A stretch of DNA of 64,000 nt from contig NZ_RCZG01000002.1 of assembly GCF_006439015.1 (NCBI RefSeq), positions 1-64,000 on the forward strand, given 5' to 3'. The DNA is from Mycolicibacterium hodleri (lineage in GTDB: Bacteria; Actinomycetota; Actinomycetes; Mycobacteriales; Mycobacteriaceae). The notes beneath the pieces are model-generated. The model made no database searches. It had not been told where the DNA came from and saw nothing but the letters and a program-made list of their open reading frames with translations. The position numbers and the translations under genes were made by a program. Shown piece by piece: positions 39,274 to 47,702 of this stretch (position 1 is its first letter; every line of letters starts with the position of its first letter).

Positions 39274-39815
39274 GCACCTACCTTCAACTGATCGCGATGT
39301 TCGGCGCACTGTCGCTGATGTCCATCGGCGGTGGAAACGCCGTGCTCCCGGACATGCACCTGCAGGCGGTGCGTCAGCACCACTGGGTGAGCGACACTCA
39401 GTTCGCCGACCTCTTCTCCATCTCCCAGACCACCCCCGGGCCGAGCATCTTGATCGTCGGGATGATCGGCTACGCCGCGGGGTTGCCGGTCGGCGGCGTG
39501 CTGGGCGGCCTCGTCGGCGGCCTGATCGCCACCGTCGCCATGGTGATTCCCGCCGCGTCGTTGGTCTACGCAATCACCTTGTTCTGGCAGAAGGCGGAGC
39601 AGTCCAACTGGCGGATCGCGGTGGAGAAGGGTTTCGCACCGCTGACAGTCGGCCTGATCCTGGCCTCCTCGCTGGTGATGAGCCGGGCCGCCGACCACGG
39701 CTGGCGGGCTTACCTGCTGACCGCGGTGTGCACGCTGATCTTCGTGCGGACCAAGGTCAACCCGCTGATCGTGGTCGCGGTGGCCGGCGTGATCGGGTAC
39801 TTCGGCATCGTCTGA
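39270..39815 (+). CDS. Chromate transporter, C-terminal half (ChrA family)
   Basis: 181 residues: MSIGGGNAVLPDMHLQAVRQHHWV followed by SQTTPGPSILIVGMIGYAAG and several membrane helices. It mirrors the first half, as expected for the antiparallel two-domain ChrA. GTG 39270 overlaps the previous stop. Together with the upstream half it should form a heterodimeric anion (chromate) efflux unit; other anions are possible for this poorly tested group. Confidence 0.83.
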   Translation: MSTYLQLIAMFGALSLMSIGGGNAVLPDMHLQAVRQHHWVSDTQFADLFSISQTTPGPSILIVGMIGYAAGLPVGGVLGGLVGGLIATVAMVIPAASLVYAITLFWQKAEQSNWRIAVEKGFAPLTVGLILASSLVMSRAADHGWRAYLLTAVCTLIFVRTKVNPLIVVAVAGVIGYFGIV

Positions 39816-39862
39816 GGGCCCGCCGCTCTCTCCTAGTGTGTGTCGAATTGTCCGCTAGGCGC

Positions 39863-40042
39863 GTTCTGTGCACCACGGTCGTCCTTCGCCGTCCTACCGC
39901 TCAAGACGCGACCATGGTGCAGAAGACGATCTCGGCCGCCGCGCCAAGATCGCCAGGTGGTCATCACCGCAAACGTGAGGCCCACATCACGGTCGTGGTT
40001 TGCAGCTCAATCCTCGGACTCGCGACCACAGTGCAGAAAACG
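39863..40042. repeat. Three copies of a GCGACCANNGTGCAGAA motif, one inverted
   Basis: GCGACCATGGTGCAGAA at 39908-39924 and GCGACCACAGTGCAGAA at about 40022-40038 differ at two bases. An inverted relative (GTTCTGTGCACCACGGTCG) lies at 39863-39881 and could pair with the first copy in a hairpin. They occupy the 316-bp gap between chrA and the ABC genes, which otherwise holds no gene and only a promoter at its right end. Confidence 0.55.
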
Positions 40043-40094
40043 GGTATAGCGAGCCAACGGATATGTCCAGCGGCAGAGCGACACGGGTAAGGAA

Positions 40095-40125
40095 TTGACC
40101 TCAGCTTTTGTTGAGGTTTTACGGT
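40095..40125 (+). promoter_or_regulatory. SoxR/MerR-like promoter with 19-bp spacer driving the ABC exporter
   Basis: A -35 TTGACC (40095-40100) and -10 TACGGT (40120-40125) are 19 bp apart, too far for a normal promoter. The spacer contains the 18-bp dyad CCTCAGCTTTTGTTGAGG (40099-40116), placed as in the E. coli soxS promoter. MerR-family activators twist such promoters to activate them. The -10 ends 6 bases before ATG 40132, giving a leaderless mRNA. Confidence 0.7.
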
Positions 40126-40131
40126 GATTAC

Positions 40132-42021
40132 ATGAGCATGGAACTAGCGGCCAGTCGGGCCTTGTACCGGCAGCGGAATGCCCGCGGCGGCGATCTTCGC
40201 GCACTCGCGAACCGGGCCCTGCTGACGCGCATCTGGCGGTTCTCCGCGCGTCATCACCGGCGTCTCGCCGGCTTCGTACTGGTCAGCGTGGTGGGTGCCT
40301 TGCTCGCCGTGTCCACCCCGGTGCTGGCGGGCCGGGTGGTCGACGCGATCGTCCACGGCGGACCACCGACCACGGTCGTTCTGATCGCATCGGTGATCGC
40401 GGCGGTGGCGTTGGCGGAAGCCGGCGTGGGGTTGCTGACCCGCTGGCTCTCGTCGCACATCGGCGAGGGCTTGATCTTGGACCTCCGGACCGCGGTGTTC
40501 GACCACGTTCAGCGGATGCCGGTCGCGTTCTTCACCAGGACCAGGACCGGTGCTCTGGTGAGCCGTCTAGGCAATGACGTGATCGGCGCCCAGCGTGCAT
40601 TCTCCGACACGCTCTCGGGCGTGGTGGGCAACGTGGTCACCCTCGCGCTCACGCTGGCGGTGATGCTGGGGATCTCCTGGCAGATCACCGTGCTCTCGTT
40701 GGTGTTGACGCCGCTGTTCCTGTTGCCCGCCCGCCGGATCGGTCGCACGATGGCGACACTGAGCCGCGAGAGCGCTATCTACAACGCGACGATGAACACC
40801 CAGATGACGGAACGGTTCTCGGCGCCAGGCGCCACGCTGGTCAAGTTGTTCGGTGATCCGGGACGCGAGTCCCAGGAGTTCGCGACGCGTGCAGGCCGGG
40901 TCCGGGACATCGGCGTGCGAACCTCGATGCTGCAGGCCACCTTCATGAACTCGCTGACTTTGATGTCGGCGCTCGCGCTGGCGCTGGTGTACGGGCTCGG
41001 CGGCGTGCTGGCGATCGGCGGAGCGCTGCAGGCGGGGGCCATCGTGTCATTGGCTCTGCTGCTCACGCGGCTGTATGCCCCCCTGACCGCCCTAGCCAAC
41101 GCGCACGTCGAAATCGCCAGTGCACTGGTCAGTTTCGAGCGGGTATTCGAAGTGCTGGACCTGGCGCCGCTGATCCAGGAGAAGGTCGACGCCACCCCGG
41201 TGCCCGACGGTCCCGTCGGGGTCCGGTTCGACGACGTGCGATTCTCCTATCCCTCCGCGGACAAGGTGTCACTCGCCTCCCTCGAGGAGGTTGCGGTGCT
41301 GTCAGAAGCGGATACCCGCGGGGGTGACGAAGTGCTGCACGGCATTTCGTTCACCGCCGAGCCCGGACAGATGGTCGCCCTGGTGGGCTCATCGGGGGCG
41401 GGCAAGTCGACCATCGCCTCGCTGTTGGCGCGGCTGTATGACGTCGACTCCGGTGCGGTTCGGTTGGCGGGAGCCGACGTACGCGACGTGACGTTCGCAT
41501 CGCTGAAGGACACCGTCGGCGTCGTCACGCAGGACGGGCACCTCTTCCACGAATCCATCCGCGCGAACCTGACCCTGGCCGCCCCAGACGCTTCCGACGA
41601 TCAGCTGTGGGATGCCTTGCGCAGGTCGAGGTTGGGCGACGTGGTGGCGGACATGCCCGACGGTCTGGACACGATCGTGGGAGAACGCGGCTATCGCTTG
41701 TCCGGCGGGCAGCGTCAGCGGTTGACCATCGCACGACTCTTACTGGGGAACTCCCGGGTAGTGGTGCTGGACGAGGCCACGGCTTCGCTGGACTCCGAAT
41801 CCGAGGTTGCGGTGCAGCAGGCACTCGCCGAGGCGCTCGCGGGCCGCACTTCGCTGGTCATCGCCCACCGGCTGTCGACCGTACGTGCCGCCGACGTGAT
41901 CCTGGTGGTCGAAGACGGCCGCATCGTCGAACGGGGTACCCACCGGACGTTGCTCGCCCGGCGCGGGCGCTACGCGGAGTTGTACGAGACGCAGTTCGGC
42001 GACGAGTCCTCCGCCGCATGA
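40132..42021 (+). CDS. ABC exporter, fused membrane and ATPase domains
   Basis: 629 residues. Residues ~45-335 form the six-helix exporter domain (RLAGFVLVSVVGALLAVSTP, LTLMSALALALVYGLGGVLA). The C-terminal NBD has Walker A GSSGAGKST (~419), signature LSGGQRQR (~523), Walker B VVVLDEA and H-loop AHRLST, all canonical. A short insertion sits before the NBD (SLASLEEVAVLSEADTRGG). With a complete site it could work as a homodimer. It is probably the first gene of a three-ABC operon under the MerR-type promoter. Confidence 0.9.
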   Translation: MSMELAASRALYRQRNARGGDLRALANRALLTRIWRFSARHHRRLAGFVLVSVVGALLAVSTPVLAGRVVDAIVHGGPPTTVVLIASVIAAVALAEAGVGLLTRWLSSHIGEGLILDLRTAVFDHVQRMPVAFFTRTRTGALVSRLGNDVIGAQRAFSDTLSGVVGNVVTLALTLAVMLGISWQITVLSLVLTPLFLLPARRIGRTMATLSRESAIYNATMNTQMTERFSAPGATLVKLFGDPGRESQEFATRAGRVRDIGVRTSMLQATFMNSLTLMSALALALVYGLGGVLAIGGALQAGAIVSLALLLTRLYAPLTALANAHVEIASALVSFERVFEVLDLAPLIQEKVDATPVPDGPVGVRFDDVRFSYPSADKVSLASLEEVAVLSEADTRGGDEVLHGISFTAEPGQMVALVGSSGAGKSTIASLLARLYDVDSGAVRLAGADVRDVTFASLKDTVGVVTQDGHLFHESIRANLTLAAPDASDDQLWDALRRSRLGDVVADMPDGLDTIVGERGYRLSGGQRQRLTIARLLLGNSRVVVLDEATASLDSESEVAVQQALAEALAGRTSLVIAHRLSTVRAADVILVVEDGRIVERGTHRTLLARRGRYAELYETQFGDESSAA

Positions 42022-42037
42022 GACGAGTTGATTAGAC

Positions 42038-43981
42038 GTGCTTCGTGAGAAACTTGACGGCGTGACGTGCGCGGACGAAGCGGGACTCCGCTCCGAACCC
42101 GCAATTGCGCCACCACCTCGGAGCATCCGTTCGTCCTCGGACATTCTGCGATTACTGCCGTATCTGAAGCCCTACCGGTTGCGGTGGACGGCGATGCTGA
42201 TCGCGGCACTGCTCAGCCTGGTCGCCACGGTCACCATCCCGCTGATGACGAAGGCCGTCATCGACGGACCCGTGCGTCAGCAGGATCAGCAGCAGCTGTG
42301 GGTGCTGGGCTCGGCCGCGATGGCCGTGCTGGTCTCCGAGGCCGTGCTGTGGTTCATCCGCCGCTGGCTGGTCTCGCGCGCCACGATGGGCGTCGAGGCC
42401 GACATCCGCAAGGATCTCTACGCGCGACTGCAGATCCTGCCGATGTCGTTTCACGGCAAGTGGCAGTCGGGCCAGCTGCTGTCGCGCGTGATGAACGACC
42501 TCAGCACCATCCGCCAGTTCCTGTCCTTTGGGCTGCTTTTCTTGTTGCTCAACGTCATTCAGATCGTCGTCGTGACCGGCATCCTGCTCGCGATGTACTG
42601 GCCGCTGGGGGTCGTGGTGGTGGTGTCGATCGTGCCGATCACCGCGACCGTGCTGCACTTCCAGCGTCAGTTCACCAGGCTGTCCAGGGCCGCGCAGGAC
42701 CAGTCCGGCAACGTCGCCACGCACGTTGAGGAGCAGGCGCTGGGACTGCGCGTGGTCAAGGCATTCGGTCGCGAGGATTACGCCTACGAGCGGTTCGATC
42801 AGCGTGCCACCGCCCTATTCGACACCGAGGTGAGCAAGGTCGGGGTGTCGGCAAAGTTCTGGACGCTGCTGGAAGCCATTCCCAGCGTCAGCTTGATCGT
42901 CGTGCTGGGACTGGGCGCCTATGCGGCGGGCAGCGGTCTGGTCACCATGGGCACGCTCGTCGCGTTCATCACGATGATGTTGTCCCTGGTGTGGCCCATC
43001 GCCTCACTGGGCTTCCTGCTGTCGATGACCCAGGAGGCCATGACGGCGGCCAACCGCGTCGCCGAGATCTTCGATGCCCCGCGCGAGATCACCGACGGCC
43101 CGCGGCGCGACGTTCCCCGCGGCGGGCGCCTCGAACTCGTCGACGTCGGCTTCAGGTTCCGCGACGCAGAACAATGGGCACTGCGCCACGTCAACCTCGC
43201 CGTCGAACCCGGCGAGACGCTCGCCCTGGTCGGGTCGACGGGGTCGGGCAAGTCCGTTCTGGTAGCGCTGCTTTCGCGGCTCTACGACGTCACGGAGGGC
43301 GCAATCCTCGTCGATGGTCGTGACATCCGCGAGCTGTCCTTGCCCGCGCTGCGGCAGGCGGTTGCGACGGCCTTCGAGGATCCCACCCTGTTCTCGATGT
43401 CGGTCGCCGAGAACCTCCGCCTCGGCAGACCGGATGCGACCGAGCAGCAGTTGGCACAGGCCGTCGAGGTCGCGGCCGCCGACTTCGTCTACGACCTGCC
43501 GTTCGGCCTCGACACCCGAATCGGTGAGCAGGGCATGAGCCTGTCCGGCGGTCAACGCCAACGACTTTCGCTGGCGAGGGCGTTGCTCGCGGCACCGGCG
43601 ATCCTGGTTCTCGACGACACGCTCTCGGCCCTGGACGTCCACACCGAGGCGGTCGTCACCGAGGCCCTGCGCCGCGTGCTCGCATCGGTGACCGGCGTAG
43701 TGGTGGCCAATCGCGCGTCGACGGTGCTACTCGCCGACCGCGTCGGGCTGCTCGAGGGCGGCACCATCACCCGCGTCGGCACCCACGCCGAACTGCTCGC
43801 CGACGCACCGGAGTATCGCTATCTGCTCGCCGCCGACGACGACCTCGACGACGGCGCCGAGCGGGAGTGTGACTGGGCGCGGGACGAGGAGCGGAGCAGG
43901 CTCGACCACCTCTACCGCGAGGGCGAAGCAGCCCAGGATCGCGAGGATGGCCGTGAACGGGAAGCGGCGGAGAGACGATGA
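42038..43981 (+). CDS. ABC exporter subunit with degenerate ATPase site
   Basis: 647 residues, exporter membrane domain plus NBD. Walker A GSTGSGKSV and signature LSGGQRQR are intact. However, the catalytic Glu after Walker B is Asp (LVLDDTLS, ~525), and the H-loop His is Asn (VANRAST, ~556). These are the changes seen in the non-catalytic half of heterodimeric exporters. The C-terminus is a charged tail (DWARDEERSRLDHLYREGE). GTG 42038 is the start used; GTG 42062 is possible. It lies 16 bases after the first exporter. Confidence 0.88.
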   Translation: MLREKLDGVTCADEAGLRSEPAIAPPPRSIRSSSDILRLLPYLKPYRLRWTAMLIAALLSLVATVTIPLMTKAVIDGPVRQQDQQQLWVLGSAAMAVLVSEAVLWFIRRWLVSRATMGVEADIRKDLYARLQILPMSFHGKWQSGQLLSRVMNDLSTIRQFLSFGLLFLLLNVIQIVVVTGILLAMYWPLGVVVVVSIVPITATVLHFQRQFTRLSRAAQDQSGNVATHVEEQALGLRVVKAFGREDYAYERFDQRATALFDTEVSKVGVSAKFWTLLEAIPSVSLIVVLGLGAYAAGSGLVTMGTLVAFITMMLSLVWPIASLGFLLSMTQEAMTAANRVAEIFDAPREITDGPRRDVPRGGRLELVDVGFRFRDAEQWALRHVNLAVEPGETLALVGSTGSGKSVLVALLSRLYDVTEGAILVDGRDIRELSLPALRQAVATAFEDPTLFSMSVAENLRLGRPDATEQQLAQAVEVAAADFVYDLPFGLDTRIGEQGMSLSGGQRQRLSLARALLAAPAILVLDDTLSALDVHTEAVVTEALRRVLASVTGVVVANRASTVLLADRVGLLEGGTITRVGTHAELLADAPEYRYLLAADDDLDDGAERECDWARDEERSRLDHLYREGEAAQDREDGREREAAERR

Positions 43982-44009
43982 GCGCTTGCGCGAAGAGCAG
44001 GCGGTACCG

Positions 44010-45842
44010 ATGAGCGCCACGGACTGGCGCGGCCGGGCCGTCACCAATGACGACGACGACCTTCCCATCGACGAGTCGATCTCCCGCCGGCGCGAAGCGC
44101 GCACGCTGCTCGTTGGGCTGTTGCGGCCCTATGCCACGGCCGTCGCGCTGCTGACGATCGTCATCGTGTTGGAGAACGCCGCGCGCTTGTCCGTGCCGCT
44201 GCTGGTGCAGCGCGGTATCGACCACGGCATCCCGCCGATCGTCGACGGTGGGTCTGCCCGCGAGCTGATCCTGATCGTCGCGTCACTGTGCGGCGTGGTG
44301 CTGGTGCAGGCGACCAGCCGGATGTTCTTCCTGCGTCGCTCCGGTCGGATCGGCCAGGAAGTGCTGCTCGAGTTGCGGCGCAGGATCTTTCGGCACTTTC
44401 AACGCCTCGACGTAGCCTTCCACGATCGCTACACGTCTGGGCGCGTGGTGGCTCGGTCTACCAATGACGTCGAGGCCATCCAGCTCATGCTGCAGACCGG
44501 GTTCGACGGTCTCATCACCGCGATCCTGACGCTACTGGGAACCTCGGTGCTGCTGGTCGTACTCGACGTGAAGCTCGGGCTGATGTGCCTGTGCGTCTTC
44601 CCCCTTCTGGTGGTGCTGGTCTGGTGGTTCCGCACCCAGTCGGCGAAGACCTACAAGTTGGTGCGCGAGAGCGCCGCCCTCGTGATCGTGCAGTTCGTCG
44701 AGACGATGACCGGCATCAAGGCCGTGCAGGCCTACCGCCGTGAGCCGCGCAATCAGCAGATCTTCGTCGACGTCGCCGACGACTACAAGACCATCAACGA
44801 GCGTGCGTTCAAGTTGCTCGCGATCTTCATGCCCGCCGTCCGGCTGGTCGGCAACATCGCCACCGGAGGTGTGCTGCTCTACGGCGGGTACCGCGTGTTG
44901 CACGGCGAGATGACCCTCGGCACGCTGACCGCGTTCCTGCTGTATCTCCGCATCTTCTTCGAGCCCATGCAGGAGATCTCGCAGTTCTTCAACACGTTCC
45001 AGTCCGCGGCCGCAGCGCTCGAGAAGATCGCGGGCGTGCTGGCCGAGGAGCCAGGCATCCAGGACCCGGAGCGACCGGTCCAGCTGTCGAAGGTCAACGG
45101 TGACATCAAGGGTGACATCGCCTTCCGGGACGTGAATTTCTCCTACGTCCCCGATCGACCGGTGCTGCCGGATCTGGATCTGCGGATTCCGGCGGGCCAG
45201 ACCGTCGCACTGGTGGGCACCACTGGCGCGGGCAAGACCACCATCGCGAAGCTGATCGCCCGGTTCTACGACCCCACCTCCGGGGCGGTCACGCTCGACG
45301 GCGTCGATCTGCGCGACCTGGCGCAAGCCCAGCTTCGCCGGCACGTCGTGATGGTCACCCAGGAGAACTTCATGTTCGAGGGCTCCGTGGCTGACAACAT
45401 CCGATTCGGCAGGCCCGACGCCACGGACGCCGAGGTGCGTGCGGCGGCCGAGGCGGTCGGCGCCGACCGCTTCATCGACGCGCTCGCCGACGGTTACGAC
45501 ACCGACGTGGCCAAGCGCGGCGGCAGGCTGTCCGCCGGCCAGCGACAGCTGATCGCCTTCGCGCGCGCGTTCCTCGCTGACCCGAAGGTCCTCATCCTGG
45601 ACGAGGCGACGTCCTCGCTGGACATCCCCAGCGAGCGGATGGTGCAGCGCGCCCTAGCCACGGTGCTGACCGACCGCACCGCCGTCGTGATCGCCCACCG
45701 CCTCTCCACCGTCGAGGTTGCCGACCGGGTGCTGGTGCTCGAGCACGGGCGCATCGTCGAGGACGGACCGCCCGGCGAGTTGATCCTTGGCGACGGCCGA
45801 TATGCCGCGCTGCACCGCGCCTGGGTCGAATCGCTGGCCTGA
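44010..45842 (+). CDS. ABC exporter subunit, catalytic partner
   Basis: About 610 residues. The NBD has Walker A GTTGAGKTT (~403), a full Walker B and Glu (LILDEATSSLD), and H-loop AHRLST, but its signature is LSAGQRQL rather than LSGGQ. In a heterodimer, this altered signature would face the degenerate Walker site of the preceding subunit, forming one inactive and one active ATP site. ATG 44010 was chosen (upstream GAAGAGCAGGCGG); ATG 43947, which overlaps the previous gene, is an alternative. The substrate is unknown. Confidence 0.88.
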   Translation: MSATDWRGRAVTNDDDDLPIDESISRRREARTLLVGLLRPYATAVALLTIVIVLENAARLSVPLLVQRGIDHGIPPIVDGGSARELILIVASLCGVVLVQATSRMFFLRRSGRIGQEVLLELRRRIFRHFQRLDVAFHDRYTSGRVVARSTNDVEAIQLMLQTGFDGLITAILTLLGTSVLLVVLDVKLGLMCLCVFPLLVVLVWWFRTQSAKTYKLVRESAALVIVQFVETMTGIKAVQAYRREPRNQQIFVDVADDYKTINERAFKLLAIFMPAVRLVGNIATGGVLLYGGYRVLHGEMTLGTLTAFLLYLRIFFEPMQEISQFFNTFQSAAAALEKIAGVLAEEPGIQDPERPVQLSKVNGDIKGDIAFRDVNFSYVPDRPVLPDLDLRIPAGQTVALVGTTGAGKTTIAKLIARFYDPTSGAVTLDGVDLRDLAQAQLRRHVVMVTQENFMFEGSVADNIRFGRPDATDAEVRAAAEAVGADRFIDALADGYDTDVAKRGGRLSAGQRQLIAFARAFLADPKVLILDEATSSLDIPSERMVQRALATVLTDRTAVVIAHRLSTVEVADRVLVLEHGRIVEDGPPGELILGDGRYAALHRAWVESLA

Positions 45843-45885
45843 CGTTCCGGTGGCACCGTCGTCGCCTTGGTGACAGAGTTGGCCC

Positions 45886-46299
45886 ATGTCGGCCACCAGC
45901 AGGTATGCCGTCGCCGGACGGCGAGGATGCGCCGTGCTCGCAGCGTCATCGGCGGTGCTGCACGCGTTGATGGTCGGCGGCACGGGCAATCCGGTCGTCG
46001 CGGTTCTCATCGTCGGTATGGCGTTGGCCTGCCTCTACTGCGCGCGCGAGTTGTGGACGGCGGGCTCGCTACGGGTGTGGTGCATCGTCGCCGTGATGAA
46101 CCTGGGGATGGTGGCGGTGCACTGGTCGATGCCCGGCCACCATCACGGCCAGACGGTCGTCGCGCCGGGAGTGACGGCGATGTCGACTCTGATGATCGTC
46201 GCCACCGCGATCGCGATCATCGAGGCGGGCATCGCTACGGCGGTGCTGTGGGTTCAGACCCGGCGGCGCGCAATCATGATGGCGTCCCAGCCGAATTGA
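45886..46299 (+). CDS. Small integral membrane protein, unknown function
   Basis: 137 residues with four hydrophobic segments (GCAVLAASSAVLHALMVGG; VVAVLIVGMALACLYCAREL; VWCIVAVMNLGMVAVHWSM; STLMIVATAIAIIEAGIATA) and a His-rich loop PGHHHGQT. I do not recognise a named family. It starts 43 bases after the third ABC gene and may be co-transcribed. Its last 26 bases overlap the converging flavoprotein gene. Confidence 0.65.
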   Translation: MSATSRYAVAGRRGCAVLAASSAVLHALMVGGTGNPVVAVLIVGMALACLYCARELWTAGSLRVWCIVAVMNLGMVAVHWSMPGHHHGQTVVAPGVTAMSTLMIVATAIAIIEAGIATAVLWVQTRRRAIMMASQPN

Positions 46300-47686
46300 G
46301 TCTGGTCGAACTCAGAAGTTCCTCGAGTTTTTCGTTGGCCGCCCGCAGCCGAGGGGCCACCACCGCCGCGCCTGCCGCGGCGTCTTCGTCGCCCGACTGC
46401 ATGTGGCTGACGGCGTTCAGGCGGGCGCGATTGAGCCAGGCCATGAGCTCGGGATCGTCGAACCAGCGCAGCTGATTGTGGTTGAACGCAACGCTCATGG
46501 TGAGCCAGTCGATGGGGTTCGTCGGGTGCTCGACCGGCCAGCAGTAATCGTTCTTGGTGTCGTCGTCAGCGTCCATCGCCTCGATCCGCGCGGTGACGGC
46601 CGCGCTGAAGGCGGGCTGGCAGGTCCGCACTGATTGCAAGGTGATGGCGCCGGGGGAGAACACCGGGGTGGCCTCGCGCAGCCCGATGCCATCGCCCGTG
46701 CAGTCGACATAGAGCGCCGATGGATCGGTATCGAGCGTGCCGTCGTCGAGCGCGATCCGGCCCGGCTCTACCGAACGCACGTGACCCATCCGGACTACGT
46801 CGGTGATCAGTCGCAGGTTCTCGAGTTCCGCCTGGGACAGGATCGCGCAGCGGTACATCGTCGGTTCGACCGTTTCGTCGATGCGCATCAGGCAGCCGAA
46901 TTTCTCCAGCTTCAGATAAAGGTCGTCGATGGAAGTGGCCTGCTTGATCGCGCGGGACTGAGCCGAGAAGTCGGCAAGCACCCGCCGCGCGAACTGATGC
47001 CCAGGCTGCACGACGGCGCGGTCGAGCACCCAGGACTCGCGCGGTTTGATCCAGGTGATCCGCTTCGGCGCAATGCCGTGTCGCATCAACCACGAACAGC
47101 TGTCCATCGCCGTCTTGCCCGCGCCGACGATGACGTACCGGTCGTGGACGGGCGCGCGTGGCAGCCCGTTGGGCGGGATGCAGGTGACACCGTCGGCGAC
47201 GTCGTACAGCGGCGGCCGCATGGACGGCACGATGACGCTGAGGTAGGTGGCGTCGACGGTGCGGCGGCGAACCTCCACTCGGTAGTCCCCACCGCCGAGC
47301 GTCCGGATCCGGGCGGCTCCGTCGACGTCGGCGAGGTACTCGCTCATCGGGAAGTAGGTCACCCGTCCGCTGGGCAGCAGGTGCTGGCGCATCACGGTGT
47401 CGTAGTAGGCGACCACCTCGCTCCCTCCCGCGAGCTCGTAGAACCCCTCGTTCCAGCCGCTGGCGTCGATCGAGTCGTTGCCGAGGCGGCGTGAGTTGAC
47501 GCCGTAGTAGGCCGACGGCTGATGCAGTCGGACGAAGGGATACGCGGTGAGCCAGTGCCCGCCCGGCTGGTCGTTGCGGTCGACGAGCACGACGGTTGCG
47601 TCCGTCTCGGTGATCAGGGTGTCGACGAACGCCATGCCCATGGCCCCCGCACCGACCACCAGGTAGTCGGCTTCGATCGTCTGCAT
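46274..47686 (-). CDS. FAD/NAD(P)-binding oxidoreductase, paralogue 1
   Basis: 470 residues. The N-terminal Rossmann FAD site is YLVVGAGAMGMAFVDTL, followed by VVLVDRNDQPGGHW and the conserved block AYPFVRLHQPSAYYGVNSRRLG. A second nucleotide-binding site lies near 190 (YVIVGAGKTAMDSCSWLM). The architecture resembles flavin monooxygenases or pyridine-nucleotide disulfide oxidoreductases, but no redox CxxC is seen. A GGAGAGA Shine-Dalgarno precedes ATG 47684-47686. It lies 16 bases downstream of a close paralogue and forms an operon with it. Confidence 0.8.
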   Translation of the reverse strand: MQTIEADYLVVGAGAMGMAFVDTLITETDATVVLVDRNDQPGGHWLTAYPFVRLHQPSAYYGVNSRRLGNDSIDASGWNEGFYELAGGSEVVAYYDTVMRQHLLPSGRVTYFPMSEYLADVDGAARIRTLGGGDYRVEVRRRTVDATYLSVIVPSMRPPLYDVADGVTCIPPNGLPRAPVHDRYVIVGAGKTAMDSCSWLMRHGIAPKRITWIKPRESWVLDRAVVQPGHQFARRVLADFSAQSRAIKQATSIDDLYLKLEKFGCLMRIDETVEPTMYRCAILSQAELENLRLITDVVRMGHVRSVEPGRIALDDGTLDTDPSALYVDCTGDGIGLREATPVFSPGAITLQSVRTCQPAFSAAVTARIEAMDADDDTKNDYCWPVEHPTNPIDWLTMSVAFNHNQLRWFDDPELMAWLNRARLNAVSHMQSGDEDAAAGAAVVAPRLRAANEKLEELLSSTRLNSAGTPS

Positions 47687-47702
47687 CGGTCTCTCCGAGT
47701 CG

